Of a DNA stretch of 64,000 bases, positions 1 through 10,341 are shown piece after piece. Under the pieces are notes generated by a model. It worked only from the letters and a program-made list of their open reading frames with translations. It was not told where the DNA came from and made no database searches. The stretch covers positions 23,340-87,339 of the forward strand of contig NW_020825712.1 of NCBI RefSeq assembly GCF_003286085.1, in the 5' to 3' direction. Source of the DNA: Drosophila persimilis. Its lineage: Eukaryota; Arthropoda; Insecta; Diptera; Drosophilidae. Within the stretch, counting starts at the first letter, position 1. Every line of letters begins with the position of its first letter. A program made the translations under genes and the position numbers.

Positions 1-112
1 TGTCGTGTCGTTTAATATTAGCGGCGTCTGCCGGAGGAGAGCCATACTGACTTAGTATCGGGTATAACTGTAGAGTTGTGGTGTCCGCAGCAACTCACAA
101 CGTTCCCCCTCG
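1..112 (-). mobile_element. DINE-like element, terminal fragment
   Basis: This is the last 112 bases of a DINE-like copy in minus orientation, cut by the window edge. It holds the subterminal stem-loop made by gagttg and caactc around 74-96 and the end motif ccccctcg. The next copy starts at once with ttatacccg, so two copies stand head to tail. It has no coding capacity. Confidence 0.85.
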
Positions 113-1201
113 TTATACCCGATACTCAAAATGAGTATTGGGGTATATTAGATTTGTGGTAAAAGTGGATGTGTGTAACGTCCAGAAGGAATCGTTTCCG
201 ACCCTATAAAGTATATATATTCTTGATCAGCATCAATAGCCGAGTCGATTGAGCCCTGTCTGTCTGTCCGTCCGTCCGTCTGTCCGTCTGTCCGTCCCCT
301 TCAGCGCCTAATGCTCAAAGACTATAAGAGCTAGAGCAACGATGTTCTGGATCCAGACTTCTGTGATATGTCACTGCTCCAAAAATATTTCAAAACTTTG
401 CCCCGCCCACTTCCGCCCCCACAAAGGGCGAAAATCTGTGGCATCCACAATTTCGACGATACGAGAAAACTAAAAACGCAGAATCGTAGAAGATGACTAT
501 ATCTTCTAGAGTGTAAAATCTCAACCAGATCGTATAATTATTATAGCCAGAATCAAGAAAACAATTTCATTCCTTCTCGCTCTGTCTCTCTCTCTAACAC
601 ACAGGTTTCATGGTCGGTTTTGTTAATTGCAAAATATGAGTTCAAGGATCTCAGAACCCATAAGAGCCAGAGCAACCAAATTTGGTATCCACACTCCTGT
701 GATATCGGACCTTATCCGTTTCGTGTCCAAATTTTGCCACACCCCCTTCCGCCCCCGCAAAGGACGAAAATCTGGGGCAACCACAAATCTCAGAGACTAT
801 TAAGGCTAGAGTAACCAAATTTGGTACACACACTCCTTTAAGATGTCAGTATAAAACGTATATCTCATCCGCCCCCACAAAGGACGAAAATCTGTTGCAT
901 CCACAATATTGCAGATTCGAGAAAACTAAAAACGCAGAATCATAGAGAATGACTATATCTATCCGGTTGCTGAATTTGGATCAGATCAGATAATTTTTGT
1001 AGCCAAAAGGAACAAATCAATTTGCATTGGCTACGCAGCGCCCGACGTCACGCTCAGACTGATTTTCTGTCTCTCTCGCACGCATTCTTTGTCGTGTCGT
1101 TTAATATTAGCGGCGTCTGCCGGAGGAGAGCCATACTGACTTAGTATCGGGTATAACTGTAGAGTTGCGGTGTCCGCAGCAACTCACAACGTTCCCCCTC
1201 G
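113..1201 (-). mobile_element. DINE-1/INE-1-like non-autonomous Helitron, full length
   Basis: This is the reference full-length copy, about 1.09 kb. Read on the plus strand it opens with ttatacccgatactcaaaat, whose ATACTCA and TGAGTAT arms form a short hairpin. It then has a conserved block with a tctgtccgtccg microsatellite at about 259-297, and several diverged units of about 140 bp containing accaaatttgg and a cgcccac-type GC block. It ends in the stem-loop and ccccctcg. It has no ORF. The first block resembles the DINE-1/INE-1 family of Drosophila, which lacks target duplications and depends on Helitron enzymes; I infer the obscura-group SGM/ISY lineage. All other copies below are judged against this one. 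Confidence 0.85.
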
Positions 1202-1620
1202 TTTTTCTTTTAAATTTATTATATATATAAATAAATATAGCTAATACTGTAACAGATAACGAAGCAGGAGGCTAGGATCTGAAACGGTAGACGAGCAGAT
1301 GGAGGATATGATCGAGATCCATTGCTGCCGGTCTCATGGTTAGTCGGGTAGAGTGGGGGGTGGGGTAGGGAGAGATCGCGTCACGAGCTCGAGCATTAGG
1401 AGCAAAGACAATAAAAATAAGTTTCGTGTGCGGTTCAAGGTTCAGACGGAAGAAATTTACAGAGAAATGATAGTGTAGGTAGATGAGTCAGCGGAACTAA
1501 TTCGAGAGGGAGTTGCTTGCGGTGTCATTGCAACTCGGTGTGCCCACCCTTCCTTGATCGCACCGGTCCAAATAGGCTGAGTAATGGGTAACGATCCCTA
1601 AAATAAACGCTCTACTTCTG
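1202..1620. other. Unassigned single-copy stretch left of repeat R1
   Basis: Some 420 bases between a DINE end and the part of R that recurs. It starts with AT-rich sequence containing a tatatataaataaata run and turns mixed-composition from about 1260. It has no second copy in the window, no long ORF and no recognisable motif. It may be the further 5' part of the R element, kept only in this copy. Confidence 0.4.
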
Positions 1621-3054
1621 CTAGGTTACGTCATCTTGGCGCCACATGATCCTTAATAACGGCAACAATTAACGGGAATTCATTACAAACAGTTTATTCA
1701 TTAAACTTTTCTACAAGCTATCATGGCTGCTAAGTGGTTATATATATATAAAGGCTACTAAAGTAATAAGGAAAATATGTTCAAATAAGCTGCAATTAAG
1801 ATTAATTATATATATAAAAATATCATGATGAAAGATCCTATTAGACTAGGGTCAACTAATTATAAAGAGTATATTCAGGAATAATGGTAATTACGTTACA
1901 CAAATAGAAATATATTCGAAAGGTTTTCAGTTTAATTGTGTAACAAGTCAACGATATATTTCTATACGTCAGTAGGGGATGGATTGGAGGGGATGTCGAG
2001 GTCACTGCCGGTGGGGATTCTCTGGTTCCGTGCTCATTCGGTAACTTGTGGGGAGGGTCGTTTGACCGCGTCTCGACTCATACTACATAAACTTTAAAAT
2101 TTTAGAATCCCGTGACTCTACAGGGAGCTAACTCCGAAAACAACGATTTGCATATTCCGATCATAGCCGAAATGAAATGGCACAATCATACATAGGGCGT
2201 ACTCGAAAGTACTAGGGGCTTTCGTCGGGGTGTTCCAAAAATATCGCGGGCGTGAGGTCTTGAGATGGAAGTCGACACACACAATTTTGTACCCACCCTT
2301 CCATGATTTCCAGTGGTGCGAAATGTTCTGGAAATCCCTAATATTCTCACCCTACCCCCTTACGTCACCATGTCACCAGGAAATTAGAAGTCTACTCCAT
2401 ATTCATGGCTGACAAAATTCAATATATTTCTTTGGACTTAATACTAGACAAGTGTTTCACTACCGGAAAGAATACAAGTCTTTAATTAACCAGTAGGCAA
2501 ATCAAGGGAAAGAAATTAATGGAAATGGAAAAATATGAGGCTTAATCTCTAAAGGAGAAAGAGAAACGTTTTAGATATTTATAGAGGTATGTATATATAA
2601 ACGAGAGCGTATATGAATATAATATATGATATTAGAAATAAGGAAATTAAATATGTATAAAGAAAAAACGAAAAATTAAAAAATTATAAAAAGCCGAGGG
2701 GGTCATACCAGCGTACCGCCATGGTGAGCCAAAACGCAATTTAATTAAAAATAAAAAAACATTTTTATGGTTGTTGGTTTAAGGAGATTAAAAAAAATTT
2801 TCTTTTTTTTGTTGTTAGTGTATTTGTCGGCTACGTTTCAATGCATTACAAAAATGCATGGAAAGCGAGCACTGCCAGCTTAAAGCAGAATTGGCAACGA
2901 CGAGAACGAAAAGCTTCGAGCGTGGGGAACGCAAGCGTTGCGCTCTCTTATCAGCAGCGGCTGGCCGCTGCGCATGCCTTTTACGATTTTACGAATTCAG
3001 GCGCAAAAGAGAACAAGGAAATTGGGTCACTTACAGCTTCAATACAGTAAAAAA
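1621..3054. repeat. Unclassified repeat R, copy 1
   Basis: This 1.4-kb AT-rich sequence recurs at 6240-7713 and, without its first 440 bases, at 15778-16809. The only reading frames are short (60-94 codons) and shift between copies, so I do not call coding sequence. It contains tggcgccacatgatcc near 1638, which looks like a primer-binding site, a poly-T tract near 2805 and a promoter-like GC-richer end. It could be the LTR and untranslated region of an LTR element, but no TG/CA borders could be fixed. It is followed directly by DINE sequence at 3055. Confidence 0.55.
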
Positions 3055-4147
3055 CGAGGGGGAACGTTGTGAGTTGCTGCGGACACCGCAACTCTACAGT
3101 TATACCCGATACTAAGTCAGTATGGCTCTCCTCCGGCAGACGCCGCTAATATTAAACGACACGACAAAGAGTGCGTGCGAGAGAGACAGAAAATCAGTCT
3201 GAGCGTGACGTCGGGCGCTGCGTAGCCACTAAAAATTGATTTCTTGCTTTTGGCTACAAAAATGATCCGATCTGATCCAGATTCGGCAACCGGATAGATA
3301 TGGTCATTGTCTATGATTCTGCGCTTTTAGTTTACTCGATTTTGCAATATTGTGGATGCAACAGATTTTCGTCCTTTGTGTGGGCGGAAGGGGGTGGGGC
3401 GAAATTTTGAGATATACGTTTTATAGTGAGATCTAACAAAAGTGCGGATACCAAATTTGGTTACTCTAGCCTTAATAGTCTCTGAGATTTATGAATATCC
3501 CCAGATCTGCATCCTTTGCGGGGGCGGAAGGGGGTGTGGCGAAATTTTGAAACAAACTCGTCTCGGTCCGATATATTAGGAGTGTGGATACCAAATTTGG
3601 TTGCTCTAGCTTTTATAGTCTCTGAGATCTAGGCGCTAATGTTTTACTCTATGCTACGTGTGTGTTAGAGAGAGACAGGGCGAGAAAAAATGAAATTGTT
3701 TTCGTGATGCTGGCTATAATAATAATACGATCCAATTCAGATTCTGCAGTCTAAAAGATATGGTCATTCTCTACGATTCTGCGTTTTTGGTTTTCTCGTA
3801 TCTTTAAAATTGTGGATGCCACAGATTTTCGCCCTTTGTGGGGGCGGAAGTGGGCGGGGCAAAGTTTTGAAATACTTTTGTAGCAGTGACATATCACAGA
3901 AGTCTGGATCCAGAACATCGTTGCTCTAGCTCTTATAGTCTTTGAGCATTAGGCGCTGAAGGGGACGGACAGACGGACAGACGGACGGACGGACAGACAG
4001 ACAGGGCTCAATCGACTCGGCTATTGATGCTGATCAAGAATATATATACTTTATAGGGTCGGAAACGATTCCTTCTGGACGTTACACACATCCACTTTTA
4101 CCACAAATCTAATATACCCCAATACTCATTTTGAGTATCGGGTATAA
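3055..4147 (+). mobile_element. DINE-like element, full length, first of a tandem pair
   Basis: A plus-orientation copy running from cgaggggg to gagtatcgggtataa, inserted after gtaaaaaa of R1. It carries the gacggacagacgg microsatellite near 3963-4004. The next copy begins at the very next base with no spacer, giving a head-to-tail dimer. Position 7713/7714 shows the same host site without any DINE, which fixes both ends of the insertion. Confidence 0.85.
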
Positions 4148-5270
4148 CGAGGGGGAACGTTGTGAGTTGCTGCGGACACCACAACTCTACAGTTATACCC
4201 GATACTAAGTCAGTATGGCTCTCCTCCGGCAGACGCCGCTAATATTAAACGACACGACAAAGAGTGCGTGCGAGAGAGACAGAAAATCAGTCTGAGCGTG
4301 ACGTCGGTCGCTGCGTAGCCAGTGCAAATTGATTTGTTCCTTTTGGCTATAAAAATGATCTGATCTGATCCAGATTCAGCAATCTGATAGATATGGTCAT
4401 TCTCTATGATTCTGCGTTTTTAGTTTTCTCGAATCTGCAATATTGTGGATGCAACTTATTCTCGTCCTTTGTGGGGGCGGAAGGGGGTGGGGCGAAATTC
4501 TGAGATATACGTTTTATAGTGAGATCTAACAAAAGTGCGGATACCAAATTTGGTTACTCTAGCCTTAATAGTCTCTGAGATTTGTGGATGCCCCAGATTT
4601 TCGTCCTTTGCGGGGGCGGAAGGGGGTGTGGCTAAATTTTGACATAAAACGGTCAAGGTCCGATATCACAGGAGTGTGGATACCAAATTTGGTTGCTCTA
4701 GCTCTTATAGGTTCTGAGATCCTTGAACTCATATTTTGCAATTGGCAAAACCGACCATGAAACCTGTGTGTTAGAGAGAGACAGAGCGAGAAAGAATGAA
4801 ATTGTTTTCTTGATTCTGGCTATAATAATTATACGATCTGGTTGAGATTTTACACTCTAGAACATATAGTCATCCTCTACGATTCTGCGTTTTTGGTTTT
4901 ATCGTATCGTCGAAAAATGTGGATGCCACAGATTTTCGTCCTTTGTGGGGGCGGAAGTGGGCGGGGCGAAGTTTTGAAATAATTTTATAGCAGTGACATA
5001 TCACAGAAGTCTGGATCCAAAACATCGTTGTTCTAGCTCTTATAGTCTTTGAGCATTAGGCGCTGAAGGGGACGGACAGACGGACAGACGGACGGACGGA
5101 CAGACGGACAGACGGACAGACAGACATGGCTCAATCGACTCGGCTATTGATGCTGATCAAGAATATATATACTTTATGGGGTCGGAAACGATTCCTTCTG
5201 GACGTTACACACATACACTTTTACCACAAATCTAATATACCCCAATACTCATTTTGAGTATCGGGTATAA
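4148..5270 (+). mobile_element. DINE-like element, full length, second of a tandem pair
   Basis: Head-to-tail partner of the preceding copy, slightly longer because its gacggacaga microsatellite (about 5070-5126) has more units. Its right end gggtataa abuts caatctcccg of segment Q. It is closest to the copies at 8307 and 20166, sharing the cttattctcgtcc or ctgattctcgtcc variants. Confidence 0.85.
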
Positions 5271-5361
5271 CAATCTCCCGTCAAGGGTGGGAGTTTGGTG
5301 TGGGGTGCAGAACTTTGTGAGAGCTGTGTACCGAGCTGGATACCAAATTGGTTTTTGGAAT
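5271..5361. repeat. Segment Q, copy 1 (natural continuation of R)
   Basis: Ninety-one bases starting caatctcccgtcaaggg. It recurs at 7714-7804 and 17933-18023. In copy 2 it follows R without interruption, so R and Q are one element split here by two DINE copies. It ends where LTR L begins. Confidence 0.7.
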
Positions 5362-5669
5362 TGTAGCGCCATTTGGCGTATAATAATTGTTATTAGGATC
5401 GTATTTTATGAAGTCTAGTGTAAGTTAGGCTAGGGCAAAGCAGGAGCGCAATATAAGCTCGCTCTCTCGCTCTTGGCGAATTCGCCCCGCTTTGCAACCG
5501 TAGGTAAGATAGGCGCAGAAGAAATTGTTTGAATATATGAAGAGAAGTCGAGAAAAATCTATGAAAACGAACGCACGCTCTCCTTTTTTTTCGTCGTCGT
5601 AAAATACAAGTTTGCAGTCACCCAAGTTTTTCGGTCTCTTTATTTTAGAAAAAATATTCTAAATTTTCA
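5362..5669 (+). mobile_element. LTR of family L, copy 1 (308 bp)
   Basis: The sequence begins TGTAGCGCC and ends TTCA, giving the usual TG...CA borders, and is directly followed by a TGG-type primer site. The left border is confirmed because the L copies at 19664 and 34511 have quite different flanks up to exactly this point. It has a TATA-like aatataagctcg near 5451 and a run of ctctctcgctctt. No matching downstream coding region or second LTR is present, so this is a 5' LTR remnant of an unassigned retroelement. Confidence 0.7.
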
Positions 5670-5863
5670 TGGCGCCCCCGGGTGGACGTGCAAATTAAAC
5701 GTATTAATTAAAAGTGGAAGACAAAAGTGACAGTGACACAGTGGAGAATAGATCAATAACCAAAATCTATTATCCCTACATGTATGTACAAGCATATGAG
5801 CTGCAGCTAAATTGCCAAATTGACCGCGACGTGTGTGCAAAGAATTCAACAAACAAAACTAAA
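5670..5863 (+). other. Primer-binding site and leader of family L, copy 1
   Basis: The primer-binding site reads tggcgcccccgggtggacgt at the first base after the LTR. The leader of about 170 bases that follows has no ORF and ends abruptly in a DINE. The tRNA implied by this primer site is not one I recognise; TGGCGCC is typical of lysine-type sites but the next bases differ. Confidence 0.6.
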
Positions 5864-6239
5864 CGAGGGAGAACGTTGTGAGTTGCTGCGGACACCGCAA
5901 CTCTACAGTTATACCCGATACTAAGTCAGTATGGCTCTCCTCCGGCAGACGCCGCTAATATTAAACGACACGACAAAGAGTGCGTGCGAGAGAGACAGAA
6001 AATCAGTCTGAGCGTGACGTCGGTCGCTGCGTAGCCAGTGCAAATTGATTTGTTCCTTTTGGCTATAAAAATGATCTGATCTGATCCAGCAACTGGATAG
6101 ATATGGTCATTCTCTATGATTCTGCGTTTTTAGTTTTCTCGAATCTGCAATATTGTGGATGCAACTGATTCTCGTCCTTTGTGGGGGCGGAAGGGGGTGG
6201 GGCGAAATTCTGAGATATACGTTTTATAGTGAGATCTAA
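5864..6239 (+). mobile_element. DINE-like element, 5' fragment
   Basis: The first 376 bases of a plus-orientation copy, cut at gagatctaac where repeat R2 starts (taggtta microhomology). It starts from the same leader position as the copies at 8307 and 20166, so it is the truncated form of that same ancestral insertion. Confidence 0.8.
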
Positions 6240-7713
6240 CTAGGTTATGACATCTTGGCGCCACATGATCCTTAATAACGGCAACAATTAACGGGAATTC
6301 ATTACAAACAGTTTATTCATTAAACTTTTCTACAAGCTATCATGGCTGCTAAGTGGTTATATATATATAAAGGCTACTAAAGTAATAAGGAAAATATGTT
6401 CAAATAAGCTGCAATTAAGATTAATTATATATATAAAAATATATTGATGAAAGATCCTATTAGACTAGGGTCAACTAATTATAAAGAGTATATTCAGGAA
6501 TAATGGTAATTACGTTACACAAATAGAAATATATTCGAAAGGTTTTCAGTTTAATTGTGTAACAAGTCAACGATATATTCCTATACGTCAGTAGGGGATG
6601 GATTGGAGGGGATGTCGAGGTCACTGCCGGTGGGGATTCTCTGGTTCCGTGCTCATTCGGTAACTTGTGGGGGGGGGGGGGGGTCGTTTGACCGCGTCTC
6701 GACTCATACTACATAAACTTTAAAATTTTAGAATCCCGTGACTCTACAGGGAGCTAACTCCGAAAACAACAATTTGCATATTCCGATCATAGCCGAAATG
6801 AAATGGCACAATCATACATAGGGCGTACTCGAAAGTACTAGGGGCTTTTTCGTCGGGGTGTTCCAAAAATATCGCGGGCGTGAGGTCTTGAGATGGAAGT
6901 CGACACACACAATTTTGTACCCACCATTCCATGATTTCCAGTGGTGCGAAATGTTCTGGAAATCCCTAATATTCTCACCCTACCCCCTTACGTCACCATG
7001 TCACCAGGAAATTAGAAGTCTACTCCATATTCATGGGTGACAAAATTCAATATATTTCTTTGGACTTAATACTAGACATGTGGCTACATCATCAAAACCG
7101 AGCGAACAAGTGTTTCACTACCTGAAAGAACACAAGTCTTCAATTAACCAATAGGCAAATCAAGGGAAAGAAATTAATGGAAATGGAAAAATATGACTCT
7201 TAATCTCTAAAGGAGAAAGAGAAACGTTTTAGATATTTATAGAGGTATGTATATATAAACGAGAGCGTATATGAATATAATATATGATATTAGAAATAAG
7301 GAAATTAAATATGTATAAAGAAAAAACGAAAAATTAAAAAATTATAAAAAGCCGAGGGGGTCATACCAGCGTACCGCCATGGTGAGCCAAAACGCAATTT
7401 AATTAAAAATAAAAAAACATTTTTATGGTTGTTGGTTTAAGGAGATTAAAAAAAATTTTATTTTTTTTTGTTGTTAGTGTATTTGTCGGCTACGTTTCAA
7501 TGCATTACAAAAATGCATGGAAAGCGAGCACTGCCAGCTTAAAGCAGAATTGGCAACGACGAGAACGAAAAGCTTCGAGCGTGGGGAACGCAAGCGTTGC
7601 GCTCTCTTATCAGCAGCGGCTGGCCGCTGCGCATGCCTTTTACGATTTTACGAATTCAGGCGCAAAAGAGAACAAGGAAATTGGGTCACTTACAGCTTCA
7701 ATACAGTAAAAAA
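6240..7713. repeat. Unclassified repeat R, copy 2
   Basis: Nearly identical to R1 but uninterrupted at its right end, where it continues into Q. It has a 15-base poly-G run at 6669-6683 where R1 has tggggaggg. A 94-codon frame (7425-7709) is open here but starts later in the other copies, so it is probably not coding. This copy is the DINE-free reference for R1 and R3. Confidence 0.55.
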
Positions 7714-7804
7714 CAATCTCCCGTCAAGGGTGGGAGTTTGGTGTGGGGGGCAGAACTTTGTGAGAGCTGTGTACCGAGCTGGATACCAAATTGGTTTTTG
7801 GAAT
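7714..7804. repeat. Segment Q, copy 2
   Basis: Direct continuation of R2, ending ggaat before the L LTR. The R-Q join at 7713/7714 (gtaaaaaa|caatctcccg) is the undisrupted state of sites that hold one DINE (16810-17932) or two (3055-5270) elsewhere. Confidence 0.7.
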
Positions 7805-8306
7805 TGTAGCGCCATTTGGCGTATAATAATTGTTATTAGGATCGTATTTTATGAAGTCTAGTGTAAGTTAGGCTAGGGCAAAGCAGGAGCGCAATATAAG
7901 CTCGCTCTCTCGCTCTTGGTGAATTCGCCCCGCTTTGCAACCGTAGGTAAGATAGGCGCAGAAGAAATTGTTTGAATATATGAGGAGAAGTCGAGAAAAA
8001 TCTATGAAATCGAATTCACGCACTCCTTTTTTTTCGTCGTCGTAAAATACAAGTTTGCAGTCACACAAGTTTTTCGGTCTCTTTATTTTAGAAAAAATAT
8101 TCTAAATTTTCATGGCGCCCCCGGGTGGACGTGCAAATTAAACGTATTAATTAAAAGTGGAAGACAAAAGTGACAGTGACACAGTGGAGAATAGATCAAT
8201 AACCAAAATCTATTATACCTACATGTATGTACATGCATATGTGCTGCAGCTAAATTTCCAAATTGACCGCGACGTGTGTGCAAAGAATTCAACAAAATAA
8301 ACTAAA
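7805..8306 (+). mobile_element. LTR of family L, copy 2, with primer site and leader
   Basis: LTR 7805-8112, primer site from 8113 and leader to 8306. It differs from copy 1 by scattered substitutions. It is followed by a DINE and then BEL sequence, the same order as at 19664-24334, which marks a segmental duplication. Confidence 0.7.
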
Positions 8307-9432
8307 CGAGGGAGAACGTTGTGAGTTGCTGCGGACACCGCAACTCTACAGTTATACCCGATACTAAGTCAGTATGGCTCTCCTCCGGCAGACGCCGCTA
8401 ATATTAAACGACACGACAAAGAGTGCGTGCGAGAGAGACAGAAAATCAGTCTGAGCGTGACGTCGGGCGCTGCGTAGCCAGTGCAAATTGATTTGTTCCT
8501 TTTGGCTATAAAAATGATCTGATCTGATCCAGATTCAGCAATCTGATAGATATGGTCATTCTCTATGATTCTGCGTTTTTAGTTTTCTCGAATCTGCAAT
8601 ATTGTGGATGCAACTTATTCTCGTCCTTTGTGGGGGCGGAAGGGGGTGGGGCGAAATTCTGAGATATACGTTTTATAGTGAGATCTAACAAAAGTGCGGA
8701 TACCAAATTTGGTTACTCTAGCCTTAATAGTCTCTGAGATTTGTGGATGCCCCAGATTTTCGTCCTTTGCGGGGGCGGAAGGGGGTGTGGCTAAATTTTG
8801 ACATAAAACGGTCAAGGTCCGATATCACAGGAGTGTGGATACCAAATTTGGTTGCTCTAGCTCTTATAGGTTCTGAGATCCTTGAACTCATATTTTGCAA
8901 TTGGCAAAACCGACCATGAAACCTGTGTGTTAGAGAGAGACAGAGCGAGAAAGAATGAAATTGTTTTCTTGATTCTGGCTATAATAATTATACGATCTGG
9001 TTGAGATTTTACACTCTAGAACATATAGTCATCCTCTACGATTCTGCGTTTTTGGTTTTATCGTATCGTCGAAAAATGTGGATGCCACAGATTTTCGTCC
9101 TTTGTGGGGGCGAAAGTGGGCGAAGTTTTGAAATAATTTTATAGCTGTGACATATCACAGAAGTCTGGATCCAAAACATCGTTGCTCTAGCTCTTATAGT
9201 CTTTGAGCATTGGGCGCTGAAGGGGACGGACAGACGGACGGACGGACGGACGGACGGACGGACGGACAGACGGACAGACAGACATTGCTCAATCGACTCG
9301 GCTATTGATGCTGATCAAGAATATATACATATAATTTATGGGGTCGGAAACGATTCCTTCTGGACGTTACACACATCCACTTTTACCACAAATCTAATAT
9401 ACCCCAATACTCATTTTGAGTATCGGGTATAA
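8307..9432 (+). mobile_element. DINE-like element, full length
   Basis: A plus copy with an expanded gacggacgga tract at 9226-9285. It carries the private variant atatatacatataatttatgg near 9320, shared only with the copy at 20166-21266, and lacks a few bases in the gtgggcgaag block at 9117. Its right end adjoins BEL leader sequence. Confidence 0.85.
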
Positions 9433-10059
9433 AAAATCACCGCGTCGGTCGTGCAATACCCTGTCTGCAGCTATATACAAAAGGAGATATATATACCATC
9501 TACCAAAGGAGATCCAAGTGGAGCATCCAGCATCAGAAGAGGAGATTACAGCACCTGGAATTTCCAATCTTATCAAGAGGTATTTGTGCAAAAAATTGAA
9601 AGCTCGAGTGAAGACGAAAAGATTAAAAAACTCGCAATTATTGTCTTGTGCTGAAACAATTGCACCTCGCTTTCAATTCTTGGCACATACATACGTATGA
9701 CATAGTAGAGCTAGATTGCATGCTGTAGTTAGAGTTGAGCATAGATATTAATACTTAATTAATATATACATATGTACATCTAACCCTGTTGGACGCAATA
9801 ACTACACATATATGTAACTCATTTTAACTGCAATCGCTGTCACCCCTTTCCCCTTACTCGTTTTCGTTGTGTCAAATATATGTAAAGTTGGGTCGTTGGC
9901 CAAGCACGCATACCAATACGCAGCTGCAGCGGTGAATTTTTTCGTCTCGCTTTCGCTCCTCACCGTTGCTTATCGTTGTTCTTTTGTTTGGCGCGCTTGA
10001 TCCAAACCAAACACCAAGTGACGCGCTACCCTGTTTTCGTCGGGTATATTCGTTTGGTG
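9433..10059 (+). mobile_element. BEL/Pao-like element copy 1, 5' leader part
   Basis: This leader matches 21267-21889 nearly base for base and belongs upstream of the gag at 15330. It has no convincing ORF. The left end is cut by a DINE, so the LTR is not seen. The sequence is split at 10059 by the LINE insertion and resumes at 15147. Confidence 0.7.
10048..10059 (+). repeat. Target-site duplication, left copy
   Basis: The 12 bases attcgtttggtg end the BEL leader before the LINE. The identical string follows the LINE poly(A) at 15135-15146, and BEL copy 2 has it once, around 21878-21889. Confidence 0.92.
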
Positions 10060-10341
10060 AAGTCTCGAATCAACTTTCATAGAGATCGGTTGTGTCGCGC
10101 TTGTGCAAAGTTGTTTTCTTTATTCTGGTTTAGCGGAGCATTCTCTTGTGTGCTAAAAATAGCATACATCATAAATTCGGGTGCTGCTTCGTGCGGTGTC
10201 GGCAATTGGACAAAAACAAAAAACACATTTGTGAACGTTTTTACAACTTTATTCACTGCCCTTCGGGCAAGACATTCCCCTCAGTCTGCGCACAGCCGCA
10301 CAAGAGGGGCAATAAAAACTTCGCTTATCAGCTACGGTATA

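Noticed and set aside
259..297. Short direct repeats tctgtccgtccg considered as a CRISPR-like array
   Set aside because: They are the microsatellite inside each DINE copy, with no spacers, in a eukaryotic context.
1738..1760. tatatatataaagg as a functional promoter
   Set aside because: A simple AT run in an AT-rich repeat with no initiator or coding sequence tied to it.
2230..2412. Recurring 60-codon frame in repeat R (also at 6858 and 15952)
   Set aside because: Repetition reflects near-identical repeat copies, not selection. It has no motif and the sequence around it is non-coding.
9416..9700. 94-codon frame across the DINE-BEL junction as a possible gene (also at 21250)
   Set aside because: It starts inside the DINE terminal hairpin and is present twice only because the whole block is duplicated. 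No protein motif.
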